From Streptomyces katrae (lineage in GTDB: Bacteria; Actinomycetota; Actinomycetes; Streptomycetales; Streptomycetaceae): a stretch of DNA of 64,000 nt. The notes below the pieces were generated by a model, which was not told the DNA's origin, did not search any database, and saw only the letters and a list, made by a program, of their open reading frames with translations. Shown here one piece after another: positions 55,652-64,000 of the stretch. Both the position numbers and the translations under genes were made by a program. Location of the stretch: positions 682,001 to 746,000 of the forward strand of contig NZ_CP020042.1 in NCBI RefSeq assembly GCF_002028425.1, read 5' to 3'. Numbering within the stretch: position 1 is the first letter of the stretch; the number at the start of each line of letters is the position of its first letter.

Positions 55652-57806
55652 TCAGCTCCGCTCGTCGATCAGACGGTTGATTCGCGCGAAGATGTCGTCG
55701 CGCCCGACGATCGGGTGCTCCGGTTCCCTCAGGAACCAGTTGGCTTGCCTTGGATCGCTGTGCCGGGGCAGCTGCGTCGAGCCGACCAGCAGTTCCTGGA
55801 GCTGGTGCTTCCCCTGTACGGAAGGATAGGCCCCCATTGCCTGGGCGGCAGCCATCCTCACCCGCGCAGCCTCAAGCTCCCAGTGCCCCGAGGTATGCCC
55901 TTGCTCGCACTCGAGGGTCGCCTCGGGGCCGTCGACGCGCACCATGCGCACCGGGTCGTCCTGCGAGCCGCGGAGGGGTCTGAGGCTCTTGGCGGTCACG
56001 ATCTGGATCCGGTCGGACTCGATGATGAGGGGGCCGGGTGCGACCGCCGGTGCAATGGCCTGCTCGCGGGCCTGCTCCGGGTACGCGTCGAGGAATTGGG
56101 CGAGGCGTGCGGCTGCGGCCCGCATCGGGGAGGGGCCGGGGCCGGGGCCGGGAGGCTCGATATCGTCGGCGAGGAGGCTGGCGCCGATGCGCCCGCCGTA
56201 CTGGTCGTGGGCCTCGTTGAAGATGCTCCACAGGGGTGTGCTCCGCCGACCGGCGGGGTCGTAGCCTTGCCCGGTCTCGGTTAGTGCTCGGTCGATCTCG
56301 TCGACGATCCGCGGCTCCCGATCCGCCGGCCCGGAGAGGGCCTCACGCAGCTCGGTGACCGGCACGTCCCGGGGTACGCGGTCGCCGCCATGTGTCCGGG
56401 CGAACAGGAGCAGGGACAGCGTGCACAGGTCTACGGATGCCCCGCTGCCGTGTTGCCATGGCTTGTCGACAAGGATGCAGGCCGCCTCGACGAGGTACTG
56501 CACATCGGCCTCGACCTCGGCGAGCCGCGGCACGACCTCCGTCACGTCACCCTTGAGGTTGAACAGTCTCAGCCCCGACACCTTCCCTTCCTCGGCTACG
56601 GGGCTGCAACGACAGACGGTGATCGGATTATTTCCATCAGCGTCTTCGGGCTTGTGAAGAAGGCGTGAGGCTACCTCCGCCCCGTCGGGGACGCCCGCGT
56701 CCCACGACACCGACGCGCCGCTGAACGCGGCGGACACCTCGGTGTCAAAAGTCCCCCGCCGGAAACGGTTGAGCTCTTCCCGGCGGCTCGCGGCCACCCG
56801 ACGTAGGCGTGCGACTGTGTCATGGCGTCCGTGGCAGTTCGGGGTGCACTCGGCAGTCATGCCCGGCAGGCTGCCGGTTACTTTTACGATTTCGCCGCTC
56901 GGGCTGCCTGTGAAGGCGAGTACCTGGTTGTACTCGGCGACCTCGCAGTCGTCGCAGGCATCCGTCATCTGCAAGTCGAGGCGCCCTGATGCTCTTTCAG
57001 GGCCGTCGAACCAGATTCGGCATCCTCGCTCCCCGTACGCGCAGGCACAGGTGCGCATGTCCTCCTTGACCGCGATTCCACAAAGCGGGTGCGTCAGGTG
57101 CTCGATGATCACGTCGTGGTCCGTCCAGCGTGCACGGGCAAAGGTGAGACGCAATCCGTAGGTGCTGGTGTGCTTGGTGAAGCCGGCCATGTCCAGCCAG
57201 TTGGCTGCGGAACGGAACATCGGCAGCCTGCGCAGCAGGGCACTTCCGAGGGCTGCTGCCTCCCGCCAGGCTTCTTCATGCCAGCGGTGCTCGTGCGCGA
57301 AAGCCCGTTCCTCCGGCGTCAGACCCGGATACCTGCAGGGGGACGATTCTCCGTGCTCAGCCGCGGTCAGGTGCCTGATCTCTTCTGCCTGGCTCCAGGC
57401 CCGACCGGGAACACCTTCGAGCCGGAGGCTTGCCGTAGTTCCGTGGAGTCCGATGTCGAGCCTGCCGTGGCCGGCGCCGAGCACGCGTAGACCGCTAATC
57501 CCGCGAAGGTCGTCCTTGCCACCGGACGAGAACAGCCCCCAGGCGATCAGCTCGGCCAGGCCTTCGGGGTCGGAGTCTGCCGCGAAGCGGATGACGGGAC
57601 GCCGTTCGTCTGGGATGACTCGCACGATGCGAAGCGGTCGGGTGGTGTACGTGGTACTCCAACAAGGCCCGCAGGACCTGTCCTTCGAGGAACGCCTGAT
57701 CGCCTCGGGCGGAGGGGATGAGGGGGCTTCCTTCTGGAAGCCGATCAATGCGTTCCTTGGCGCCGGCCCAGGTTTCCCCTGTGTAGCGGCGGCACAGGTC
57801 GACCAC
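55652..57806 (-). pseudogene. Large protein of unrecognised family, apparent frameshift near 57,650
   Basis: N-terminal piece from GTG 57806: [20 protein letters not shown] + [26 protein letters not shown]. At ~57650 the frame must change to continue [20 protein letters not shown], aligning with the intact paralogue at 58242. The second frame then runs to 55652: [20 protein letters not shown], Cys clusters [20 protein letters not shown] and [14 protein letters not shown], and an extra ~300-residue C-terminal part ([60 protein letters not shown]). About 715 residues if corrected. Function unknown. Confidence 0.6.
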
Positions 57807-58241
57807 TTCGCTCTTGGGCCCGACAGTCTCCTTCGTGCGCTGCCGGATCCCAGCGCGGGAAAGAGCTGCTGCCAGCGAGAACGACAGTCATGCACGGTAC
57901 GGGAGAACACTGGAGGGCACCTGGGGCTTTCGACACGCTGCGCCATCGATCCGTACAGGCGCACGACGAGGGTTCCCTCACCCGGACCGGACGGTAGACG
58001 AGCCGTAGCGGACAACGCAAGCACTGGCCCCCATCCGGGTGAAAGGCGCCTCCGGAATCGCCACGCAGGCACCCGTCGACTCCGAGGCCCGCTAGATTTC
58101 TGCTGCGGCTGACCACCGCTCCCCGGAGATGCATCGGCCCTTCTTCTCTCCACGCTCGGGTGAACCGGTCCCCAGTAGCCCCCCGCGCATCCTTTCGGAT
58201 CTCAATTCCGCACGTCCTGGGCCGAGACGTTCAGGAGACCC
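57807..58241. other. Divergent promoter region between the paralogue pair
   Basis: About 435 bases. The minus-strand frame is open up to 58153 but is not conserved in the paralogue and looks like noise. Expected to hold both promoters; no clear palindrome seen. Confidence 0.4.
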
Positions 58242-59264
58242 ATGAGCGCGATGCACCAAGACGTTTCCTTGCTCCGACGCCTCTACACAGGGGAGAGCGT
58301 CCAACAGGCCTGCCGGGCGATTGAGTCGCTTGAGCCCGATGGGCCCCCGATCCCCTCGGCCGCTTCGCCGACTCAGCAGCATTTTGAGGCGCGCGCGCTT
58401 CTCGGCCTCCTGGAGTTCCGGAACGTCTACACCCGCTATCCCCTCGGCATCACCACGGTGCACCCAGAGCCTGAAGGCATTGCCCTGCGCGTAGAGAGTG
58501 AGGAGCGGGCGGCCGAAATCCTCTTCAACCTCCTCCCCGCGTACGTATCGGACAACGTGGTCCACGGTGTACCTGGGCTTCGCATCACGCAGCGAGATCG
58601 GACGGCAATTGAACTGCGCGTGCTCGGCGAGCCGGCCCGACTGCGACTGACCGGCCTGCCGGCGAGACTCTGGCGCAGCGTCATCGCGATGATGCTCGAC
58701 AAGTGGATCGACCCGGACGCCACGCTCCTGTGCTGGAAGTCCTCACCGAAAGCATGGACAGATGCCGAGCGTGGGCATCAGGCTCAATGGGAAGGCCGCA
58801 GCGACCACTTCACGCAGGTCCAGCAGCGTGGCGCCTGGCTCGGCAGCGGGCTCCTGCGCCGAGCCGCCCTTCTGCACACCGTGTCCAACACGTTCCTCCT
58901 TGATGGCTACGGCGGCGCTTCCGACGTGGCACGGCTGGTCCTGCGATCCTCCCACGTGCGCGGACAGGGGCCCGGGCCACACCACATCGTCGCCGCCCTC
59001 ACGGACCCGACGTTCGGTCTGCCTCTGCATCTCACTCGGTTCCGCGGTGACACCGACGAAACCTACGGCGGCGACCAGCAGTTCGTCCTGGTTGACGTCG
59101 GCAAGACGGCCATCCTCGATCTCCGGGCCACACCAGAGGGACCCCACTCCCGCCTGCAGCCGGAACTCTGGCAGGCGATCCTGCGTCGGCTACCCGACTC
59201 AGGATTCACAAGCAGTCTGTCTCCGAGCACCCTCGCCGGGCTCTGCGGCCTCGGGGCGGCCTAG
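58242..59264 (+). CDS. Paralogue of the 55,652-57,806 gene, unknown function
   Basis: 340 residues, ATG after AGGAG. Pattern LLRRLYTGESVQQACRAIES, PPIPSAASPTQQHFEARALL, LLEFRNVYTRYPLGITTVHP, RTAIELRVLGEPARLRLTGL and HHIVAALTDPTFGLPLHLTR parallels the divergent gene across its first ~330 residues. It lacks the Cys clusters and the extra C-terminal region. No catalytic motif recognised. Followed 31 bases later by a terminator hairpin. The 'YTGE...LIP-A...LE' start occurs in other uncharacterised Streptomyces proteins, as far as I recall. Confidence 0.65.
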   Translation: MSAMHQDVSLLRRLYTGESVQQACRAIESLEPDGPPIPSAASPTQQHFEARALLGLLEFRNVYTRYPLGITTVHPEPEGIALRVESEERAAEILFNLLPAYVSDNVVHGVPGLRITQRDRTAIELRVLGEPARLRLTGLPARLWRSVIAMMLDKWIDPDATLLCWKSSPKAWTDAERGHQAQWEGRSDHFTQVQQRGAWLGSGLLRRAALLHTVSNTFLLDGYGGASDVARLVLRSSHVRGQGPGPHHIVAALTDPTFGLPLHLTRFRGDTDETYGGDQQFVLVDVGKTAILDLRATPEGPHSRLQPELWQAILRRLPDSGFTSSLSPSTLAGLCGLGAA

Positions 59265-59294
59265 AAGGGTTGGCGTCGGCGGAACAACCCCGCC

Positions 59295-59325
59295 CCCCAG
59301 CCGCTCTAGTGGGGAGCGGCTGGGG
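59295..59325 (+). terminator. Terminator hairpin after the 58,242 gene
   Basis: CCCCAGCCGCTC pairs with GAGCGGCTGGGG (12 bp, 7-base loop), 31 bases after the stop. Confidence 0.7.
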
Positions 59326-59932
59326 AGTTTGCCTGCCGCCCGGGGAGTCCGTGGGGAGTTTGAGCGGCATAAACAGGGAAGCCCGTGAAAGCCCCTGAAA
59401 GACGTATCCTCGCAGGTCAGCGCCCTTTGACGGCACAGAACCGCAGGTCGCGGGGCTGACCTCGGGGCCTACATGACGAAGTCCTCCAGGCCCACGCGGA
59501 CGAATGGCATGGCTCCAACACCACAGCCGTGCCAACACAGCCGAGAAGCTCCCCGAAGCCCTCGACGAGTCCAGGTCCGATCGAGTCTCAGCAGCGCCCC
59601 GGCCCGCCCGCAGGACCTGACACCCCGACAGAACAGCATACGGGCTCGCCAGTCCGCGCAAACAGTTCAGTAGCCCACGATGCACGTCCGGATCACGACT
59701 CGCCACGAGCCCTGCGCGCCGGAACTCTCTCGATGCCACGCATGACCCCAGCGTGGCGCTGCTCTCACCTCGCTTCGGCGGCATCCCCGAACCGGCCACG
59801 GCCGTCCAGCAGTTGCAGTAGTCCTACGCAGAGCAGACCTTGCTACGAGGTAGGCTATGCCGTCGCGGCTGGTAGCGGCGAACCACGTCGGCACGAGCCC
59901 ACAAACGGCTGCTGCGTCACTTGGGGGAAACG
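59326..59932. other. Gene-free region with short direct repeats
   Basis: About 600 bases. TGGGGAGTTTG occurs at 59321-59331 and 59352-59362, with the variant CGGGGAGTCCG at 59341-59351, and GTGAAAGCCCCTGAAAG just after. No gene recognised. Leader and promoter of the Trypco1 operon must lie at the right end. Confidence 0.45.
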
Positions 59933-60325
59933 ATGTCCGACTTCGTCGAGTTCAACTTTCCCGACGGACAAGCCGTGCTCATCGAGGTCTGGCCTACCGA
60001 CGAAACCAAGGTCGGCATCGATGCCGAATACCAGCTCCCCGGCAGCGCCGGGGTCGAGGCAGTCGGCCTCGGTGCCCGCATTGTCGAGCAGGCAGGCAGG
60101 ACGCTTAGCGAGGCGTTCGCTCCACTGGTCCCGGTCCTCTCAGGTTTGCACGATCAGGTCAGGAGTCTGCCACGGAAGCCCGAGGAGCTGACAGTCGAGT
60201 TCGGCGTCAAGCTGACCGCCGGTCTGAAACTGGCCGTGGTGAGTGGCGGCGAGGCCAGCTTCAACGTCTCTGCCACGTGGCGACTCAGCGACGACGACCG
60301 CAACACCACCTCCGTCGCTGAATGA
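59933..60325 (+). CDS. Trypsin-co-occurring domain 1 protein (CU044_2847 family)
   Basis: 130 residues, ATG 7 bases after GGGGGAAA. MSDFVEFNFPDGQAVLIEVW, then IVEQAGRTLSEAFAPLVPVL and LPRKPEELTVEFGVKLTAGL + KLAVVSGGEASFNVSATWRL match the Trypco1/CU044_2847 pattern (edge-strand protein with 'VEFGVKL'). The domain is known to sit next to trypsin-like peptidase-NTPase genes in predicted conflict systems. The next gene 16 bases on is exactly such a protein. Molecular role undetermined; perhaps an adaptor or substrate. Confidence 0.88.
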   Translation: MSDFVEFNFPDGQAVLIEVWPTDETKVGIDAEYQLPGSAGVEAVGLGARIVEQAGRTLSEAFAPLVPVLSGLHDQVRSLPRKPEELTVEFGVKLTAGLKLAVVSGGEASFNVSATWRLSDDDRNTTSVAE

Positions 60326-60341
60326 AACGGAAGCGGACGCC

Positions 60342-63300
60342 ATGTATCCGGTCTCCGCGGATGATTCCCTGCGCACCGCCTTCGTCTCCTTCCTGAAACC
60401 GGACGGCGCTGTAGTCGGCGGCGGCGTTTTGGTCACCGACGAGAACGCCGTCGTGTCCGTCCTCACCTGCGCCCATGTCATCAACATGGCATTGGGCAGG
60501 CATCAGTTCGCGAGCGACAAGCCCACTTCCGACTCGGTGACCGTGGCCTTTCCGTCCGTTCCCGGCCAACGCTGTTCCGCCCATGTGACCGGATGGTGGC
60601 CGGCACGTTCTCTCCGCGATGAGGAAGGGACGCTCTCTGGCACGGAGAGACGATGGCGTGGAGACATTGCCACGCTCCGGGTGACTGACGCGCTACCCAA
60701 GCAAGTACGGCCAGTGCGCCTCGCAGCTCCATCCCTCGGACAGTCGGCATGGAGCTGGTTCGGCAGCGGCGAACCGACCTCCGTTGTTCGGGTGCACGTG
60801 TCCGCAGTGGCTGACGACTGGCTGGTCCTCAGCGGCGCCCCCACGGGACATGCCGTCCAGCCCGGCTACAGCGGCAGCCCTCTGTGGGACAGAAAGCTGC
60901 AGGCAGTCGTCGGGATTCTCGTCAGCGCACATCACTCGCTGCCATACAGTCGGCTGACCACGGCGGACATCACCCGGCAGAGCTACGCGATCCGGGCAGA
61001 CATCATCGCCGAGCGCTGCCTAGCACACAGTCCAAAGCAACGTCTCCTTCCTGCCGACGTGCAGTCCCTGCTCAACGCACAGCGCAGTGCGGCGCGAGCC
61101 TTCCCGTATCGTGCTGTCGGCCTCCACGGCCGTGATCCCTCGGCGGTCTACGTACGCCAGCAGGTGTCCACATCCGATAATGCCGCTGCGGCATTGGCCA
61201 CCGACCCCGAGCATGCCGGCGCGGCACCCGACCCCGTGGTCCTGAGACCGAAGACAATCGAAGAGGCCCTTGCCACACACCGGCACCTGTTCCTGACGGG
61301 CGTTGCAGGTTCCGGAAAATCCACTCTGACCCTTCAATTAGCGACCCGAGCCGTCGTGCTGCCAAGGGATGGCGCCGCTGCCGCTACCCTCCTGCCCGTC
61401 CGGTTACTGGCGAGGGATCTGGCAGCCCGTCCCGGAATGCGCCTTCTCTCCGCGGTGTCAGATGCCCTCGGGGCGAGCCTTGTGAGGTTCCTGGCACGCG
61501 ACCTCGATCCGCGACTGTTGGAACGGCGCGTGCCGGGATCGCGCTGGCTCTTGGTCATCGATGGCTTGGACGAGGTCACCTCGCGAGCAGATCGCGCCGA
61601 CCTAATCGAACGCCTACGGGTCTTCATGGAGGAGGAGCGCGAGTACCACGTTCTGATCACCAGCCGTCCCTTACCTGACGACGAACGCCGAACCTGGGAC
61701 AGTGACAAGGAGCTCACGCATTACGCCATCGAGCCTTTCCAGCATCATCAGCGCGCCCAGTTCGCACATTCCTGGTTCGCGGATGACGTGGATCTTGCCG
61801 AGTCATTCCTTCGCGAGCTGGCCGCATCCCGGCTCGAGGAGGAGGCATCCGTCCCGCTCCTTGCCACGGTCGCAGCAGTTGTGTTCGCTGAGGCGCCCAG
61901 CCAGCCTCTTCCCGCAAGCCGCTTCGACCTGTACGAACGGTACTTCTCCCATCTGTACGACTCCCGAGCCCGCCAGCTACTCAGTGACACGCAGTCCCGG
62001 CTCGCTGGCCGACCGATGGCGGAGAAGCTGGCTCAGGAACTGGTCGAAGCACGAGTCGCACTGATCGAACACCTTGCACCGCTGGCCCTGAAAGCCCGGT
62101 CTCTGCTGTCCGAAGCCCTCCAATGGCTGGCCGACCGGGGCATCACTCCCACTCCGGCACCAGCGGACTGGGCCGAAATCGTTGGTTCAGTTCTCACGTC
62201 CACCGGGTTGCTGCTGCCAGACGGCGAAGGTCTCATCTTTGCCCACCACACCTTTGCCGAGCACATCTGCGACCTACTCGACGCCCGCCGCCTTCCGTCC
62301 CGATTCGATCCCGACGATCCGATTTGGTGGAAAACCCTCAGCCTTGCGTGCACGGACGGGGATCTCACAGCGCAGCGGACGATCCTCCACAGAGCACTGA
62401 TCAATAGCGACGCCTCTGAACTTCTCGACTGGCTGCTCGCGGGTAACGACATCGCCCGGGAGCTCGCTGCCGCACTGGTTTCACGTGGTGTTCGGGCGAC
62501 AGCAGGTCAGCATGAAGCCCTGGCTCGCACCTTCGACTTCTGGCTGTGGCGGGCATTGCGCGGCGGCAACGGCCGGTTTGTAAACCAAGTGATCAGTAAC
62601 CAAGTGGTCGGTGCACTGAGTCTGCTGCGCAGCCTTGATCATCCCCTCCAACGAGTGATCCACGGCGCTGCGGAGAACGCGGCCTTGCCCGACGTCGTGC
62701 GCGAGGCCGCCGTGCACGATCTACTGCGCTCGGGCGAGCCGCATAGATCCCGCGGCCTCGCCCTTTTCCGCCGTTTCGCCTGCGATCCACAGCTCGCGGG
62801 TGCAGTACGTGTCCGGGCGGCTCAAGCACTGGAGTTTGCAGGCGCTTTGCCGGCAGCGAGGGAAAGCCTCACTTTCCTGTCACAGGACGAGGCGTTCCTC
62901 CACGAGCATCACCGCAACATGGCCGAGCAGCTACTGAGCGACGCCCCCGGGTGGATCTCGCTACCTCACAGGCCAGCCGCCGGCCCCTCACCCATCGATC
63001 TACGCCCGATTCCAGCAGACCTATCCATCGAGGAGGAATATGCAGAGGACTTGAGCACCCCGCCGGGCTTCATGGAGTCCCCTCGCGACTCAGATCAGGT
63101 GGTGCCATGGTCCGCCGAGGCAGGTCTCCTGGACCTGCCCGTCGACATCTCTGCGCTTCTGTCTCTCTCTCCGACGGCGGATGAAGAAAAGGTGGCCGCA
63201 GCAGCAGTCCGGGCGGTGGCCGCAGATTTGTTCTGCATCCTGCGAGGGCAGTCCCCACCTGGCGCACGTCAGGCTGCAAGCGCATGGTCGCGGCTCGCGA

Positions 63301-64000
63301 AGTGGCTCGGCACCCGACCTGCGCCTCTACATTCCGCGCACGCGGCATCGGTGATACGGCTCCTGGAAGCCGTCACTGGTCACCAACACCAGATGGATGA
63401 CCGACCCGGCCTTCTCGTCAGCCATCCACAGCGAGCCGTCCTGGCCGCGCTGCTGCTGCGAGCTCAGCCTGAGCACCAGCTGGCCGGGCTGCGGCTACTG
63501 ACTGGGCCGATGGCCATCTGGGACGTGAACGTCGTCCGATTCTTGCTGCAGGTCGCGGCCTCGTACCAACCAGGGCTACGCGAGCAGGTGGTCGCCCAGC
63601 ATTGCCGCATTCTGCTGGACTCGCGCCTACCGAATCTATGCAGGCAAGACATTCTGATGTCGGTCCGGAGCATCGACGCCGATGCTGCGGCCACCTTCCT
63701 CACCCAGCGCTGCACAGCCGACCCCTACATGGTGACCACGAATGTCCTCTGGCTGGGCCGCCAATACCGAGCGGAAGCGGTGGGCTACGTGCAGCGTAGG
63801 GCCCTCGGCTCGCTGGATGGCGTACTCGAAAGCTGGTGCAATGCAGCCAGCGTCCTGCTGGGGACCGGCTCGCGCGGTGACCGTGAGGAAATGGCCCGCA
63901 TATTGAAGGAGGTTGCGCTTCGTACGGAGGTTGGCTCTACGCAAGCGCTTGCCGTGACCGCAGTCCTCGCCAGTCACAATCGGGCGGAGGCAGGGCCCTG
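60342..64000 (+). CDS. Trypsin-like peptidase / NACHT NTPase (3' end outside window)
   Basis: Open from ATG 60342 to the window edge, at least 1219 residues. N-terminal S1-type peptidase with triad His45 (VLTCAHVIN), Asp108 (RWRGDIATLRV) and Ser177 (VQPGYSGSPLWD). NACHT NTPase follows: Walker A FLTGVAGSGKSTLTLQ (from ~318), Walker B RWLLVIDGLDEVTSRADR, and sensor-like VLITSRPL. From ~residue 620 on the sequence is helical repeat-like (ARELAAALVSRG, REAAVHDLLRSGE, VRVRAAQALEFAG, RLLTGP), probably HEAT-like sensing repeats. Cytoplasmic. Forms an operon with Trypco1. Expected to trigger peptidase activity upon sensing invasion; family inference. Confidence 0.93.
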   Translation, partial: MYPVSADDSLRTAFVSFLKPDGAVVGGGVLVTDENAVVSVLTCAHVINMALGRHQFASDKPTSDSVTVAFPSVPGQRCSAHVTGWWPARSLRDEEGTLSGTERRWRGDIATLRVTDALPKQVRPVRLAAPSLGQSAWSWFGSGEPTSVVRVHVSAVADDWLVLSGAPTGHAVQPGYSGSPLWDRKLQAVVGILVSAHHSLPYSRLTTADITRQSYAIRADIIAERCLAHSPKQRLLPADVQSLLNAQRSAARAFPYRAVGLHGRDPSAVYVRQQVSTSDNAAAALATDPEHAGAAPDPVVLRPKTIEEALATHRHLFLTGVAGSGKSTLTLQLATRAVVLPRDGAAAATLLPVRLLARDLAARPGMRLLSAVSDALGASLVRFLARDLDPRLLERRVPGSRWLLVIDGLDEVTSRADRADLIERLRVFMEEEREYHVLITSRPLPDDERRTWDSDKELTHYAIEPFQHHQRAQFAHSWFADDVDLAESFLRELAASRLEEEASVPLLATVAAVVFAEAPSQPLPASRFDLYERYFSHLYDSRARQLLSDTQSRLAGRPMAEKLAQELVEARVALIEHLAPLALKARSLLSEALQWLADRGITPTPAPADWAEIVGSVLTSTGLLLPDGEGLIFAHHTFAEHICDLLDARRLPSRFDPDDPIWWKTLSLACTDGDLTAQRTILHRALINSDASELLDWLLAGNDIARELAAALVSRGVRATAGQHEALARTFDFWLWRALRGGNGRFVNQVISNQVVGALSLLRSLDHPLQRVIHGAAENAALPDVVREAAVHDLLRSGEPHRSRGLALFRRFACDPQLAGAVRVRAAQALEFAGALPAARESLTFLSQDEAFLHEHHRNMAEQLLSDAPGWISLPHRPAAGPSPIDLRPIPADLSIEEEYAEDLSTPPGFMESPRDSDQVVPWSAEAGLLDLPVDISALLSLSPTADEEKVAAAAVRAVAADLFCILRGQSPPGARQAASAWSRLAKWLGTRPAPLHSAHAASVIRLLEAVTGHQHQMDDRPGLLVSHPQRAVLAALLLRAQPEHQLAGLRLLTGPMAIWDVNVVRFLLQVAASYQPGLREQVVAQHCRILLDSRLPNLCRQDILMSVRSIDADAAATFLTQRCTADPYMVTTNVLWLGRQYRAEAVGYVQRRALGSLDGVLESWCNAASVLLGTGSRGDREEMARILKEVALRTEVGSTQALAVTAVLASHNRAEAGP

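Noticed and set aside
57807..58153. N-terminal extension of the large minus-strand protein to 58153
   Set aside because: The extension is Ser/Arg-rich noise; the paralogue aligns instead with the other frame starting at 57806.

Overview
The window is very GC-rich with strong GC bias at third codon positions. Its gene families (GH62/CBM13 arabinofuranosidase, AbfB-domain enzymes, LGFP-repeat secreted protein, DUF317/DUF6087/DUF6461 proteins, LAXTG-anchored SpaA protein, caspase and trypsin NTPases) point to an actinomycete of the Streptomycetaceae (Streptomyces or Kitasatospora). Genus is inferred from families; no rRNA or tRNA gene is visible.

Region 1 (1-10,341) is an arabinose/arabinan block: araB (3' end), araD and araA, then a convergent sugar ABC operon (binding protein, two-domain ATPase, permease), then two secreted arabinofuranosidase genes. 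One of these is broken (GH43-AbfB) and one is intact (CBM13-GH62). Two GTTAAC-centred palindromes between the ABC operon and the arabinofuranosidase gene are candidate LacI-type operators.

Region 2 (10,684-16,880) is the fructose PTS: ptsI and ptsH on the minus strand, divergent from fruR-fruK-fruA, with three copies of a GTTT(T/C)ACGCC motif in the shared intergenic region and a strong hairpin after fruA.

Region 3 (17,000-29,000) is a decayed, mostly secretory segment. It holds a cupin, a truncated LysR gene, a secreted papain-like (C70-type) peptidase with a membrane-anchored neighbour, a frameshifted secreted protein, IS5 and ISL3 remnants, the first codons of an MHS transporter, a large secreted NucA/NucB-type nuclease with ten LGFP repeats, and a DUF6461 gene.

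Region 4 (29,000-45,000) is an accessory island. It has a truncated tyrosine integrase fused head-to-head with a 5'-truncated pPIWI_RE (Argonaute-like) gene that was later split by an IS630 element. Behind it are a methyltransferase, DUF317/DUF6087 genes typical of actinomycete integrative elements, a sortase-anchored SpaA protein, and an IS1182 element that separates another gene from its start codon.

Region 5 (44,855-64,000) looks like a conflict/defence island. It contains an alpha/beta hydrolase plus a caspase-NTPase-WD40 protein with 15 near-identical WD40 repeats; fragments of 2H phosphoesterase genes on both sides; a recombinase trio (tyrosine integrase, Xre-type HTH, multi-zinc-ribbon protein with a degenerate recombinase-like C-terminus); two divergent paralogues of an unrecognised family; and a Trypco1 gene followed by a trypsin-NACHT protein that runs off the right edge. 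The last pair matches the NTP-dependent conflict systems predicted in multicellular bacteria. The caspase/hydrolase cassette and the unknown paralogue pair are the least explained parts of the window.
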